From Oscillospiraceae bacterium (GTDB taxonomy: Bacteria > Bacillota > Clostridia > Oscillospirales > Ruminococcaceae): a DNA stretch of 55,022 nt. The first letter of the stretch is position 1, and each line of letters starts with the position of its first letter. Made by a program: the position numbers and the translations under genes. Below, in pieces: positions 15,721 through 24,884 of this stretch. Location of the stretch: assembly GCA_017521825.1 (NCBI GenBank), contig JAFXBK010000086.1:1-55022 (forward strand). Reading direction: 5' to 3'. The notes beneath the pieces were generated by a model. The model did not search any database and was not told where the DNA came from. It was given only the letters and a program-made list of their open reading frames with translations.

Positions 15721-16896
15721 TTAAAAATATCTTTTTGTTGCTCTTTCCGCAATAGTTTCAAAAGCGGCTTTCGGATCTTCGGATTTTGCAAGAATAATCA
15801 TCGCCGCAATAACATAGGGACGCATTCCCGCTTCCTTAAGAAGGCTCGGGAGATTTGCGTTATAAACCTGGGCGGTCATTTCGCCGCGGATGCAGTTGAT
15901 ATCGGTTACATCAACCGGAAGGTCATGGAGAAGAAGGGCTTTTCCGTCCTTTGTTTTTTCCATCATCTCTTCGGTAACTTCCCAATTAATGAATTCCTTG
16001 TTGTTTTCGCGGAGTTCGTGCTCAAGAAGGTCGATGTAGGTTCCGAGGTTCGCGGCGGAAAGTTCGGTGCGTTTTTCAAGGAAGCTGAAAGGTGCCCAGT
16101 TTACGGGAATTACGATTTCCGCATCCGCAACGGCTTCTTCCATAGAACCGGTTCTGGTAAATTTTCCTCCGGAAAGTTCGGCGTTTTTTTCTGCCCTTTC
16201 ATAAACTCCGGGCATAAGTTCCATGCCTTCCGGTGCCGCAAGAACAACGTCCATTCCAAAGCGGGTAACAAGCGAAATAATACCCTGGGGAAGCGCAAGG
16301 GAACGGGTTCCGTCCGGGGAATATGCCCAGGTTACCGCAATTTTTTTGCCTTTAAGATTTTCGATTCCGCCGAAATATTCAGCCATATACTGAAAATCCG
16401 CAATAGTCTGAACGGGGGTGTCCTCATCACTTCCAAGGTTGATTACGCAGGGTTTTTGGGTAATTACGCCGTTTTTCTGGGCTTCCTCAACGGAATCGGC
16501 AATTCTTTTGATATATCTGGAGCTTTTTTCGACAAAATCGCTTTCGCAAATTCCAAGTGCGTCAGCCATATAGGAAGCCATTCCTGCGGTTTCGTTTATA
16601 TTTGTGTTGCCAAGCTTTCTGTCCATATCAATAATGGTAAGGCCAAGAAGGTCGCTTCCGGAAGCGAATGCAAGTTCCATTCCGGTGTTTTTTTTGCTGA
16701 ACATGGAAACGGCAATTCCGGAATCAAAAATTTTTGGAGAAACGTTTTCATCACGAAGGGATTTAAGGGCGCAGGCTCCCCTTGCGACCGCTTTTATATC
16801 ATCGTCGCTCATATCCCAGGTTCTGAGAAAATTCTTTTCGAAAAGGCCGTTTTCCTCTTTTCCCGGGAGTTTATTCAATGCATCGCAAAATTTCAT
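15721..16896 (-). CDS. ygeW: YgeW-type knotted carbamoyltransferase
   Basis: Member of the aspartate/ornithine carbamoyltransferase superfamily (391 residues), with the longer knotted layout of YgeW and acetylornithine transcarbamylases. Visible features: SMFSKKNTGMELAF in place of the usual STRTR carbamoyl-phosphate loop, VTWAYSPDGTRSLALPQG, and LLHDLPVDV in place of HCLP. The ATG at 16896 has GGAGG 11 bases upstream; the longer in-frame start at 16932 is not supported. The natural substrate is unknown. In other bacteria ygeW sits with ygeX/ygeY and purine genes, none of which are here. Confidence 0.85.
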   Translation of the reverse strand: MKFCDALNKLPGKEENGLFEKNFLRTWDMSDDDIKAVARGACALKSLRDENVSPKIFDSGIAVSMFSKKNTGMELAFASGSDLLGLTIIDMDRKLGNTNINETAGMASYMADALGICESDFVEKSSRYIKRIADSVEEAQKNGVITQKPCVINLGSDEDTPVQTIADFQYMAEYFGGIENLKGKKIAVTWAYSPDGTRSLALPQGIISLVTRFGMDVVLAAPEGMELMPGVYERAEKNAELSGGKFTRTGSMEEAVADAEIVIPVNWAPFSFLEKRTELSAANLGTYIDLLEHELRENNKEFINWEVTEEMMEKTKDGKALLLHDLPVDVTDINCIRGEMTAQVYNANLPSLLKEAGMRPYVIAAMIILAKSEDPKAAFETIAERATKRYF

Positions 16897-16939
16897 ATTT
16901 GTAATTCCCTCCAAAAGGCTGTAATTGGTCACGATAATT

Positions 16940-16968
16940 ATTGTAGCAATCCTTTTTATTTAAGTCAA
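16940..16968 (-). promoter_or_regulatory. promoter of ygeW
   Basis: Minus-strand TTGACT (16968-16963), 17-bp spacer, TACAAT (16945-16940). Confidence 0.7.
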
Positions 16969-17047
16969 CCGTAATATTATGAATTTTTATCCTTCTTTTG
17001 TGAATAATAACCTTTTTTGTGTTAATAATTTCATACAATATCCCGAA

Positions 17048-17077
17048 TTGACACATACTCATCACATAAGTTACAAT
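17048..17077 (+). promoter_or_regulatory. promoter of the DUF1538-PII operon
   Basis: TTGACA (17048-17053), 18-bp spacer, TACAAT (17072-17077), diverging from the ygeW promoter. Confidence 0.7.
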
Positions 17078-17128
17078 AATATTATACAATTCTAATTATA
17101 ATACAAAACAGAAGGGCGGGAACCCTCC

Positions 17129-18727
17129 TTGCTTCGTGAACTTTTATCAAAATTTAAGGAAACCTCCATAGCCGTGCTGCCCGTAGCCGGCATTGTTCTG
17201 ATGTTCCATTTTACAATAGCACCAATGCCTTTCGGCGTTTTGGCGCTTTTTTTATCCGGAACTTTTTTGCTTATTTTGGGAATGACCCTTTTCCAGCTTG
17301 GTTCCGAGGTTGGCATGACCCCTATCGGGAACCAGATCGGAAGCAAGCTTGTTGAACTTAAAAACCTTAAAATATTTTTAATAACCGCCTTTCTCCTTGG
17401 TTTTCTTGTAACCATAGCGGAACCGGACCTTCAGGTTCTTGGAAAACAGATGCCCGAACAAACCATGTTCACCCTTTTTAATATGGATATAAGCGTCGGC
17501 CAGACCCTTATTTACATGGTGGCTTTCGGCGTTGCGCTTTTCCTTACCCTTGCGGTAATCCGCGTTGTTTTCGGTTTTGACCTTTCAAGGCTTTTCTTCA
17601 TGCTTTACATAGGCGTTTTTGTCTTTGCTTTTTTTACAAAACCGGAATATCTTGCGGTTTCGTTCGATTCCGGCGGCGTTACCACCGGCCCCATAACCGT
17701 TCCGTTCATCCTTGCCCTCGGAATCGGTATTGCTTCTGTTGAAAAAGGAAAAGATACGGAAACCGACAGCTTCGGTTTCGTTGGTCTTTGTTCCGTAGGC
17801 CCTATCATGGCCGTTGCGATAATGGGTATGCTCGCAAAAGGCGACGCTTCCTATGAACCCACCGTAATTCCGGAAATTGAAAATTTCGGCGACGTGATAA
17901 TGGTTTATCTTAAAGCCTTCCCGGTTTTCTTCGAGGAAGTTGCCCTTGCCCTTTCGCCGATTATCGCAGTATATTTTTTCTTCCAGGTTGTTTATCTTAA
18001 ACTTCCGAAAATTTCGGTAATAAAAACCCTTGTGGGCGTTTTTTATACATATATCGGCCTTGTAATTTTCCTTACCGCCGCAAACACCGGCTTTATGCCG
18101 GCCGGCAGCTTTATGGGCGGTTCCCTTGCCATTTTGGATTATAACTGGATAATAATCCCCATAGGAATGCTCGTTGGTTTCTTTATTCTTATGGCGGAAC
18201 CCGCCGTTTACGTTCTTACCGTCCAGGTTGAGGAAGTTACCGACGGCGCCATCACCAGAAAAATGATGATGATCGCGCTTATGATTGGCATGAGCGTTTC
18301 CGTGGGAATGGCAATGCTCCGCGTTATCACCGGAATTTCCATCTGGTATCTTCTTATCCCCGGTTACGCAATCGCCCTTGGGCTTCTTTTCTTTGTTCCC
18401 AAGGTTTTCACAGCTATCGCTTTTGACTCCGGCGGCGTTGCTTCCGGACCCATGACCGCAACCTTCCTTCTTCCCTTTGCAACCGGCGCCTGCACCGCCA
18501 TCGGCGGAAACGTTCTTATGGACGGCTTCGGCGTTGTCGCAATGGTCGCAATGACTCCCCTTGTTGCTATTCAGATCCTCGGCGCGGTTTACGCAATAAA
18601 ATCCAAACACGTCCTTGAAGAAGAAGCCGAAGAACTTGCCGAAATTTATGAGGATATCGAGGAAGAAATCGAAGAATATCAGCTTGACCTTGAATATTCC
18701 ATCATCGAACTTGATTACACAAGATAA
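17129..18727 (+). CDS. DUF1538 membrane protein (tandem duplication)
   Basis: Polytopic membrane protein of 532 residues with about 12 helices, made of two homologous halves. AEPD at 97-100 and FDSGGVTTGP at 179-188 recur as AEPA at 356-359 and FDSGGVASGP at 432-441, about 255 residues apart. The C-terminal 35 residues are strongly acidic (EEEAEELAEIYEDIEEEIEEY). DUF1538 is thought to be a transporter of unknown substrate. The TTG at 17129 has AGGGCGGG upstream. Two PII-like genes follow within 16 and 6 bp, suggesting nucleotide- or metabolite-gated transport, as PII does for ammonium channels. Confidence 0.88.
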   Translation: MLRELLSKFKETSIAVLPVAGIVLMFHFTIAPMPFGVLALFLSGTFLLILGMTLFQLGSEVGMTPIGNQIGSKLVELKNLKIFLITAFLLGFLVTIAEPDLQVLGKQMPEQTMFTLFNMDISVGQTLIYMVAFGVALFLTLAVIRVVFGFDLSRLFFMLYIGVFVFAFFTKPEYLAVSFDSGGVTTGPITVPFILALGIGIASVEKGKDTETDSFGFVGLCSVGPIMAVAIMGMLAKGDASYEPTVIPEIENFGDVIMVYLKAFPVFFEEVALALSPIIAVYFFFQVVYLKLPKISVIKTLVGVFYTYIGLVIFLTAANTGFMPAGSFMGGSLAILDYNWIIIPIGMLVGFFILMAEPAVYVLTVQVEEVTDGAITRKMMMIALMIGMSVSVGMAMLRVITGISIWYLLIPGYAIALGLLFFVPKVFTAIAFDSGGVASGPMTATFLLPFATGACTAIGGNVLMDGFGVVAMVAMTPLVAIQILGAVYAIKSKHVLEEEAEELAEIYEDIEEEIEEYQLDLEYSIIELDYTR

Positions 18728-18742
18728 AAGGAGGTGTTCCTT

Positions 18743-19120
18743 TTGGCACAGAACGAAAGAATTGATACAATATGCAGTACCCAGCGCCTTGATCTTATTT
18801 TTACCATTGTTTCAAGAGGAAGAGGCGAAACCGTTCTTGAACTTCTCAGAGAAAACAAAATTCTTCAAAATATAATCTGCCACGGTCACGGAACAGCTCC
18901 TTCGAGCATTCTTGAAATGCTTGGCCTTGGCGCGACGGATAAGGACATTGTTCTAAGCTTTGTAAAAGCGGAAAACAGCAAGAAAATTATTGAACAGATA
19001 TCCAAAAAACTGGAATTTTCAAAACCCGGCCACGGAATTGCTTTTACCGTTCCGCTTGAAAGTGTTGCGGGGATTATGTCCTTTAAATTCCTTACTTCGG
19101 ACCTTACAGAGGAGGCTTGA
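18743..19120 (+). CDS. PII-like signalling protein (first of two)
   Basis: A 125-residue protein with the ferredoxin-like PII pattern: LDLIFTIVSRGRGETVLELL at the N-terminus and KPGHGIAFTVPLESVAGI matching the PII C-loop region before the last strand. The TTG at 18743 is seven bases from AAAGGAGGT. The T-loop lacks the usual uridylylated tyrosine region as far as can be read. Its placement after a membrane protein fits a regulator that plugs or senses that transporter. Confidence 0.82.
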   Translation: MAQNERIDTICSTQRLDLIFTIVSRGRGETVLELLRENKILQNIICHGHGTAPSSILEMLGLGATDKDIVLSFVKAENSKKIIEQISKKLEFSKPGHGIAFTVPLESVAGIMSFKFLTSDLTEEA

Positions 19121-19126
19121 TTTTTT

Positions 19127-19465
19127 ATGGAAAACAAAATTGTTTATTCTCTTATAGTAGCTATCCTTAACCGCGGATTTTCCGATATCGCAATGAGCGC
19201 GGCAAGAAACGCCGGCGCAAAAGGCGGAACCGTTATTTCCGCAAAAAGTTCCGGCCTTCATGAGGAAGAAACCTTTTTCGGAATTTCGATTCTTCCGGAA
19301 AAGGAAGTTGTTCTTATTCTTACTTCCGACGATACCAAAAACGCAATTATGCGTTCAATTATAAAACATGTCGGAATTGAAAGCGAAGGCGGCGGAATTG
19401 CCTTTTCCCTTCCCGTAACGGATGTCGAAGGTATTGCACGCCTTACCCACCCGGAAGAAAATTAA
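19127..19465 (+). CDS. PII-like signalling protein (second of two)
   Basis: A 112-residue PII-family protein: YSLIVAILNRGFSDIAMSAARNAGAKGGTVISAKSSG matches the nucleotide-binding start of PII, and EGGGIAFSLPVTDVEGIARL the end. It lies 6 bp after its paralogue, from which it differs clearly in sequence, so the two may form mixed trimers or sense different ligands. The operon ends at the terminator that follows. Confidence 0.85.
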   Translation: MENKIVYSLIVAILNRGFSDIAMSAARNAGAKGGTVISAKSSGLHEEETFFGISILPEKEVVLILTSDDTKNAIMRSIIKHVGIESEGGGIAFSLPVTDVEGIARLTHPEEN

Positions 19466-19474
19466 CAAAAACAT

Positions 19475-19508
19475 AAAAAAGCCGTGCTCGGATGAGCACG
19501 GCTTTTTT
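19475..19508. terminator. bidirectional terminator
   Basis: AAAAAAGCCGTGCTC, GGAT loop, GAGCACGGCTTTTTT, between the PII gene and convergent xth. Confidence 0.92.
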
Positions 19509-19513
19509 GTTTC

Positions 19514-20269
19514 TTAATCTTTTGTGATTATTGCAACCGGGCAATGGTCGCTTCCGTAATACTGGGGATAGATAAGGCTGTCCTCAAGTTTTTCGGTAAA
19601 GCGCTCGGAACAGATAAAATAATCGATTCTCCATCCGGCGTTCTTTTCCCTTGCGTGGAACATATAGCTCCACCAGGAATAGGAATCGCCTTTTTCCGGA
19701 TAAAGGTAGCGGAATGTATCCGCAAAACCCGCTCCGAGAAGTTCGGTCATTTTGGAACGTTCCTCGTCGGTAAAACCGGCGTTTCCGCGGTTTGTTTTAT
19801 AGTTTTTAAGGTCAATTTCCTCATGGGCAACGTTCATATCGCCGCAGATTATAACCGGCTTATGCTTATCGAGCGAGCTTACGTATTCCCGGAAGGAATC
19901 TTCCCAATCCATGCGGTACTCAAGGCGTTCAAGGTCGCGTCTTGCGTTCGGAACATAAACGTCAACAAGATAAAAATCCGGATATTCAAGGGTTATTACG
20001 CGGCCTTCGTGGTCGTGGCGCTCAACGTCGATTCCGTAATTTACGGAAAGGGGTTCGTGTTTTGTAAAAATCGCGGTTCCGGAATATCCTTTTTTCTCCG
20101 CGCTGTTCCAGAACTGGTAATATCCCGGAAGCTCAAGGGAAATCTGGTCCGGCTGGAGTTTTGTTTCCTGGAGGCAGAAAAAATCCGCGTCCATTTCATT
20201 GAAGGAATCCATAAATCCTTTTCCCATACAGGCGCGAAGACCGTTTACGTTCCAGGATACGAATTTCAT
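19514..20269 (-). CDS. xth: exodeoxyribonuclease III
   Basis: AP endonuclease/3'-5' exonuclease of base excision repair (251 residues). Typical motifs: MKFVSWNVNGLRA at the start, LQETKLQ (metal-binding E35), YVPNA, GDMNVAHEEIDL, and the C-terminal GSDHCPV with the catalytic Asp-His pair. The ATG at 20269 has AAGGAGG eight bases upstream; an in-frame TTG directly before it is disfavoured. It starts 14 bp after the DUF1846 gene and is probably co-transcribed with it. Confidence 0.95.
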   Translation of the reverse strand: MKFVSWNVNGLRACMGKGFMDSFNEMDADFFCLQETKLQPDQISLELPGYYQFWNSAEKKGYSGTAIFTKHEPLSVNYGIDVERHDHEGRVITLEYPDFYLVDVYVPNARRDLERLEYRMDWEDSFREYVSSLDKHKPVIICGDMNVAHEEIDLKNYKTNRGNAGFTDEERSKMTELLGAGFADTFRYLYPEKGDSYSWWSYMFHAREKNAGWRIDYFICSERFTEKLEDSLIYPQYYGSDHCPVAIITKD

Positions 20270-20283
20270 CAAAAAAACCTCCT

Positions 20284-21768
20284 TTATGCGTGATAAAGTT
20301 TTTTGTTGCGATATTTGGGTTCGCAGGTAAGGTTAAGTCCAAGCTTTTTAAAAGTTTGGGTATCAACCTGGGAAAGAATTACGGTGGAGTGACATTCGCA
20401 TCCGCGAAGTTCCTCAAGGCAGGCAAGGGCTTTTGCCGCTTCGGGGTTTTTCGGCGCGCTTACCGCAAGGGCAAGAAGAACCTCGTCAAGGTGGAGCCTT
20501 GCGTTGTTGTGGCCAAGGTGTTTCTTTTTAAGTTCCTCAACCGGGTTCATAACAAGCGGGTCGATAATATCGACGGAATCATCGATTCCGGCAATTTCCT
20601 TAAGCGCGTTAAGAAGCATTGCCGCGGAAGAACCAAGGAGAGAGCTTGTTTTTCCAACAATAATTTTTCCGTTTTTAAGTTCAATGGCCGTTGCGGGAAG
20701 CTCCGTTTCTTCCTCTTTCAAAAGCGCCGCATTTACAACCGGTCTGTCCTCAACTCCGATTCCGAGCCTTTCCATAAGAAGCTCAATTTTGAGCATCGGG
20801 TTTTCGTCACATTTTCCCTGGCGGTATTCGCAGGCGGCTTCGTAAAAACGGCGGATAATTTCCTGCTTTGCGGCTTCGCAGACAGCTTCATCATCACAGA
20901 TGCAGTTTCCGACCATATTTACGCCCATATCCGTCGGGGATTTATAGGGGCTTTCGCCGAGGATGGTTTCAAAAATTCTGTTAAGAACCGGGAAAACTTC
21001 GATATCGCGGTTATAGTTAACGGTCATTTCACCGTAGGCTTCAAGATGATAGTGGTCTATCATGTTTACGTCATCAAGGTCTGCGGTGGCCGCTTCGTAA
21101 GCAAGGTTTACCGGGTGTGTAAGGGGAAGGTTCCAGATGGGGAAGGTTTCAAATTTTGCGTAGCCGGCTTTAACTCCGCGCTTGTTTTCATGGAAAAGCT
21201 GGGAAAGGCAGGTTGCCATTTTTCCGCTTCCAGGGCCCGGCGCGGTTACCACAACAAGGGGTCTTGTGGTTTCCACATAATCGTTTTTTCCGAAGCCGTC
21301 GTCGCTTACAACAAAGTTAACGTCCATGGGATATCCTTCGATTGGATAATGGATATAGCTTTTTATCCCAAGGGAAGTAAGCTTTTTGCGGAAGGCATCC
21401 GCGGCTCTCTGGCCGGAATATTGGGCGATGATAACGCTTCCGACATAAAGTCCAAGGGCGGAAAAAGCGTCGATAAGGCGCATTACCTCAAGGTCATAGG
21501 TAATGCCAAGGTCGCCGCGGATTTTGTTTTTTTCGATATCCGTTGCGTTGATAACTATTAAAATTTCCGCCTGGTCTTTCATTTCGCAAAGGAGCTTTAC
21601 CTTTGAATCATAAGCAAAACCCGGAAGAACCCTTGATGCGTGGAAATCATCAAAAAGTTTTCCGCCAAATTCAAGATAAAGCTTTCCGCCGAATTCATCA
21701 ATGCGTTCCTTAATTTTTTCGGACTGCATTTTGAAATATTTTGCGCTGTCAAAACCGATTTTCTGCAT
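20284..21768 (-). CDS. DUF1846 family protein
   Basis: A conserved cytosolic protein of 494 residues, the normal DUF1846 length. It carries a phosphate-binding-like loop GPGSGKMATCLSQ (residues 178-190) and long conserved blocks (RVLPGFAYDSKVKLLCEM, YGEMTVNYNRDIEVFPVL, SPTDMGVNMVGNCICDDEAV). A structure exists for the pneumococcal family member, but no reaction is established. GGGGGA precedes the ATG. The gene leads a two-gene unit with xth. Confidence 0.9.
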   Translation of the reverse strand: MQKIGFDSAKYFKMQSEKIKERIDEFGGKLYLEFGGKLFDDFHASRVLPGFAYDSKVKLLCEMKDQAEILIVINATDIEKNKIRGDLGITYDLEVMRLIDAFSALGLYVGSVIIAQYSGQRAADAFRKKLTSLGIKSYIHYPIEGYPMDVNFVVSDDGFGKNDYVETTRPLVVVTAPGPGSGKMATCLSQLFHENKRGVKAGYAKFETFPIWNLPLTHPVNLAYEAATADLDDVNMIDHYHLEAYGEMTVNYNRDIEVFPVLNRIFETILGESPYKSPTDMGVNMVGNCICDDEAVCEAAKQEIIRRFYEAACEYRQGKCDENPMLKIELLMERLGIGVEDRPVVNAALLKEEETELPATAIELKNGKIIVGKTSSLLGSSAAMLLNALKEIAGIDDSVDIIDPLVMNPVEELKKKHLGHNNARLHLDEVLLALAVSAPKNPEAAKALACLEELRGCECHSTVILSQVDTQTFKKLGLNLTCEPKYRNKKLYHA

Positions 21769-21829
21769 ATTTCCCCCTGATTGTCCAAATTATATTTTTT
21801 AAAAGAATATTAAGTTTACGTAAAAAGTG

Positions 21830-21858
21830 GTGACAAAAGCAAAAAAATCCGCTATAAT
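21830..21858 (+). promoter_or_regulatory. promoter of the lipoprotein gene at 21975
   Basis: GTGACA (21830-21835), 17-bp spacer, TATAAT (21853-21858). The predicted leader is about 110 bases and contains a hairpin TTGCTTTTT/AAAAAGCAA at 21909-21934. Confidence 0.6.
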
Positions 21859-21974
21859 TACTTTTGTAAACTTTTTTATAAAACACCACCATATAAATAT
21901 AACCCTATTTGCTTTTTCAGTCAATAAAAAGCAATCATAAAAATAACAAATTTTATTTTTTTTGGAGGACGAAA

Positions 21975-22718
21975 ATGGCAAAAAGAATTCTTGCCGCCCT
22001 GCTCTGCGCCATAATGCTTGTTTCCTTTTCCGGATGTTCCCCGGCGGAAACCATAAGCGGATGGCTTGACGAAGCAAGCGCGCTTATCCCCAACGACATT
22101 GAACTTATAATAGCCCAGATCCTCGGAACCGAAACCGAAACCGAAGACCACGAAATAATCTTTTCCGAAGGCTATGTGAATATGCTTAAAAACGGAACTT
22201 ATAATATGACTTACGTCCTTTCCGACGGAACTGAAGTTTTTCAGGGAAGCAACGGAGTCCGTACCGGTTCCAGCTATCCGGAACCCGCCGAGCTTGAAGG
22301 AACCGAACCCCAGTATGACGAGGACGGAAACGAAATTGAACCGAAAATTCCCCACGAACACATTGTTCTTTTCGAAGGAACCTATTATTATATCGACGAT
22401 GACCAGAAAAAAATGTTCACCGTTGACCCTGGCAACTATAAAGCCGTTCCCTTCGAAATTTCCGCGGATAACATCAAGCTTATCGCAACCGGCGACGAAA
22501 CTTTTTCCGGAAAAAACTGCCGCTTCGAGCGTTATTCAACCTCCGAAGGCGACATCACCTTCTATTTTGAAAACACCGTCCTTTGCGGAATGAAAGTTGA
22601 CCAGGGCGCGAATATTGTTATTGAAAATATAACCGCCTTCAATAAATATCTTAACCCTTCCCTTGTTTCCATGCCCGAAACCTATAAAATCGTTGAATAT
22701 TGGGTTCCGGAAGGTTAA
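21975..22718 (+). CDS. lipoprotein of unknown function
   Basis: A 247-residue exported lipoprotein with signal peptide ending LVSFSGC21. The mature part alternates beta-rich stretches (GTYNMTYVLSDGTEVFQGSN, HIVLFEGTYYYIDDDQKKMF, NCRFERYSTSEGDITFYFEN), which could form a LolA/LppX-like half barrel, though this is only an impression. The ATG at 21975 has TTTGGAGGA upstream; the longer in-frame reading from 21909 covers the leader hairpin and is rejected. It is monocistronic. Confidence 0.7.
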   Translation: MAKRILAALLCAIMLVSFSGCSPAETISGWLDEASALIPNDIELIIAQILGTETETEDHEIIFSEGYVNMLKNGTYNMTYVLSDGTEVFQGSNGVRTGSSYPEPAELEGTEPQYDEDGNEIEPKIPHEHIVLFEGTYYYIDDDQKKMFTVDPGNYKAVPFEISADNIKLIATGDETFSGKNCRFERYSTSEGDITFYFENTVLCGMKVDQGANIVIENITAFNKYLNPSLVSMPETYKIVEYWVPEG

Positions 22719-22731
22719 TTTTTAAAAAAGC

Positions 22732-22757
22732 AAAAGCCCGCTTCGCGGGCTTTTTTC
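22732..22757 (+). terminator. terminator of the lipoprotein gene
   Basis: AAAAGCCCG, CTTCG loop region, CGGGCTTTTTT. Confidence 0.9.
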
Positions 22758-22827
22758 TTTTTTTCCGGAATGTTTCCTTCTCTTTTTGCATAGGCTTGTA
22801 CAAATCCAAAAAGGAAGTGAAACAAAA

Positions 22828-23847
22828 ATGTCAAAATTCCGCGCAGCAATAATCGCTTTTACCCTTGCGGCAATGTTTTTCATCCCGATTTCCGCAATTC
22901 CCAAAACCGCCGAAATTCCAAAGGAGGAAAAACCGCCGGCTTCGGAAAATTCTTCTTCCGCTCCGGAAGCGGAAATTTCCGAGAATCCAGAAGCCACCCC
23001 GGAAGGCTTTTTCAGAATTTTCGACCTTGAAACCGAAACCGTTTCCGAAGTTCCCTATTCCGATTATGTAAAGGGCGCAATAGCTTCCGAAATGGGCGCG
23101 GATTTTGAATTTGAAGCACTCGTTGCCCAAGGGGTTGCGGCCTTCAGCTGCGGACTTTATCAGCAAAAAATCCATTTTGCGGCGGATTACGATTTTTCCG
23201 CAGCGCCTTCAAAAAAACTCGGATACATAACCGAAGAAAAAGCGAAGGAAATTTACGGAAAAGCCTTTGATGAAAAATGGGAAAAGATTTCTTCCGCGGC
23301 GGAAAAATCCATGCAATACGTTCTGACTTTCGAGGGCGAACCTGCCCTTGCGGTTTATCACGCAATTTCAAGCGGCATGACCGAAAGTTCCGAAAACGCC
23401 TGGGGCGGCGCAGTTCCCTATCTTGTTTCGGTAAAAAGTCCAGGGGATGTTTCCCATCCGGATTACGAAACAACCGTTACCATTGGCAAAAGCGAGGCCC
23501 TTGAACTTCTCAACAAAAACGGCGCCGGGCTTAACGGTTCCTATCCGGAAGAATGGTTCAAAGGCGCCGAACGCACCGAAGCCGGCTACGTTGATAAAAT
23601 TGTAATCGGCGCGGCAACTTTTTCCGGCGAAAAACTCCGCAACCTTTTCGGCCTTCGGTCAACGGATTTTGACGTTGAATATAAAAACGAAGAATTTATT
23701 TTCACTGTCCGCGGTTACGGCCACGGTGTCGGACTTTCCCAGGTCGGCGCAAATTATATGGCAAAAGAAGGGGCGGATTTTGAGGAAATTCTCTCGCACT
23801 ATTATCCGGGAACAAAACTTTCGGAATATTCTTCTTTCGGTGAATAA
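22828..23847 (+). CDS. spoIID: stage II sporulation protein D
   Basis: Lytic transglycosylase of the engulfment machinery, membrane-anchored (340 residues). After an N-terminal helix (5-24) and a Pro/Glu-rich linker, the SpoIID domain runs from about 60 to 335. YVKGAIASEMGADFEFEALVAQGVAA holds E88, which aligns with the catalytic glutamate, and the ending RGYGHGVGLSQVGANYMAKEG is diagnostic. AAGGAAGTG precedes the ATG. The neighbouring spoIIQ/spoIIIAA-type genes are absent. The large fusion protein at 30194-34270 carries a second SpoIID domain. Confidence 0.92.
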   Translation: MSKFRAAIIAFTLAAMFFIPISAIPKTAEIPKEEKPPASENSSSAPEAEISENPEATPEGFFRIFDLETETVSEVPYSDYVKGAIASEMGADFEFEALVAQGVAAFSCGLYQQKIHFAADYDFSAAPSKKLGYITEEKAKEIYGKAFDEKWEKISSAAEKSMQYVLTFEGEPALAVYHAISSGMTESSENAWGGAVPYLVSVKSPGDVSHPDYETTVTIGKSEALELLNKNGAGLNGSYPEEWFKGAERTEAGYVDKIVIGAATFSGEKLRNLFGLRSTDFDVEYKNEEFIFTVRGYGHGVGLSQVGANYMAKEGADFEEILSHYYPGTKLSEYSSFGE

Positions 23848-23862
23848 TATTTTAAAAATTTA

Positions 23863-23891
23863 GTGACTTTTTCCACGGTTGGCCTTATAAT
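23863..23891 (+). promoter_or_regulatory. promoter of the lipoprotein gene at 23930
   Basis: GTGACT (23863-23868), 17-bp spacer, TATAAT (23886-23891). Confidence 0.6.
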
Positions 23892-23929
23892 TAAAGCCGA
23901 AGTTCCGTTTTGGAAGGAGAAACACTTTT

Positions 23930-24877
23930 ATGAAAAAATCTGTTCTGCTTGTTTTTGCTTTAATTCTTTCCCTTGCTGTTTTCAGCGGCTGTGCGAAAAA
24001 AAACGAACAGGGAATCCCGGAACCGAAATGGGAACGAAACGCCGAAGAACATTGGAAAACCGACGAAAACGGCGAAAAAACAGAACTTGGTAAACACGAA
24101 ATCGGTCATAATAATGTTTGTTCCGTTTGCGGGTCCTCAATTATTTCTTCCGAAGACGGGTATTTAAGCATCAACGATTATGATGAAAGCGGAAATATGA
24201 CCTCCTGCACCGTTGTTGATCCCGACGGAACGGTTTATGATTACACCTATGAATATAAAGAAAACGGAAAATCAATTTTTTCCAAAACATATAAAAACGG
24301 CGAGCTTTATACGGAAAACGAATATGCCGTTGATTCCGAGGGTAACCAAATCAGCGTTAATTCCGTTTCATATTTCGAAGACGGCGGCAAGGTTGAAGCA
24401 AAATATAATGAATATGGCGAAACAAAGGAATCAAAGTTATATTCTTCCGAGGGCGAACTTCTTTATGAAAGCGTTTATGAATATTCTTTCTTGGATGACG
24501 GAACATATTACTTAAACTCTGAATTATGCCAAAATTACGAAGAAATAAGAATATTCGAATATTTTTATAATGAACGCGGTGATGAAATTTCGTATAACGT
24601 ATATCGACTTGATAATCATAACCTTGTTACCGCAAGCAATTACGAATATGAATACGATGAAGAAGGCATAAAAACCTATAAAAAAACTTTGGAAAACGGA
24701 AGCCTTCGTGAAGAATTCTTTTATGAAAATTATGAGGACGAAGGGGAACTTAACAGCTATTGCAGTAAATATATTTATTACAACCCAACGGGGAATTACA
24801 GCGTTTATGAATATAACGAACTTGGCGAAACCATAAGTTCCGCCACTTATGATACCTTTGGAAATAAGATTCCCTGA
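23930..24877 (+). CDS. repeat-containing lipoprotein of unknown function
   Basis: A 315-residue lipoprotein (signal peptide ends AVFSGC21). The mature part consists of irregular repeats of about 20-25 residues rich in Tyr, Asn, Glu and Gly (YDESGNM, YKENGKS, YNEYGET, YNELGET), resembling YD or MORN-variant repeats that form extended beta sheets. Early CxxC-like residues (CSVCGS near 60) could bind metal. AAGGAGA is upstream of the ATG. Function unknown. Confidence 0.72.
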   Translation: MKKSVLLVFALILSLAVFSGCAKKNEQGIPEPKWERNAEEHWKTDENGEKTELGKHEIGHNNVCSVCGSSIISSEDGYLSINDYDESGNMTSCTVVDPDGTVYDYTYEYKENGKSIFSKTYKNGELYTENEYAVDSEGNQISVNSVSYFEDGGKVEAKYNEYGETKESKLYSSEGELLYESVYEYSFLDDGTYYLNSELCQNYEEIRIFEYFYNERGDEISYNVYRLDNHNLVTASNYEYEYDEEGIKTYKKTLENGSLREEFFYENYEDEGELNSYCSKYIYYNPTGNYSVYEYNELGETISSATYDTFGNKIP

Positions 24878-24884
24878 TAAGTAA

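Noticed and set aside
22786-22828. A sigma-E promoter for spoIID
   Set aside because: The upstream text has only partial similarity (GCATAGGCT) to a sigma-E -10 element, too weak to list.
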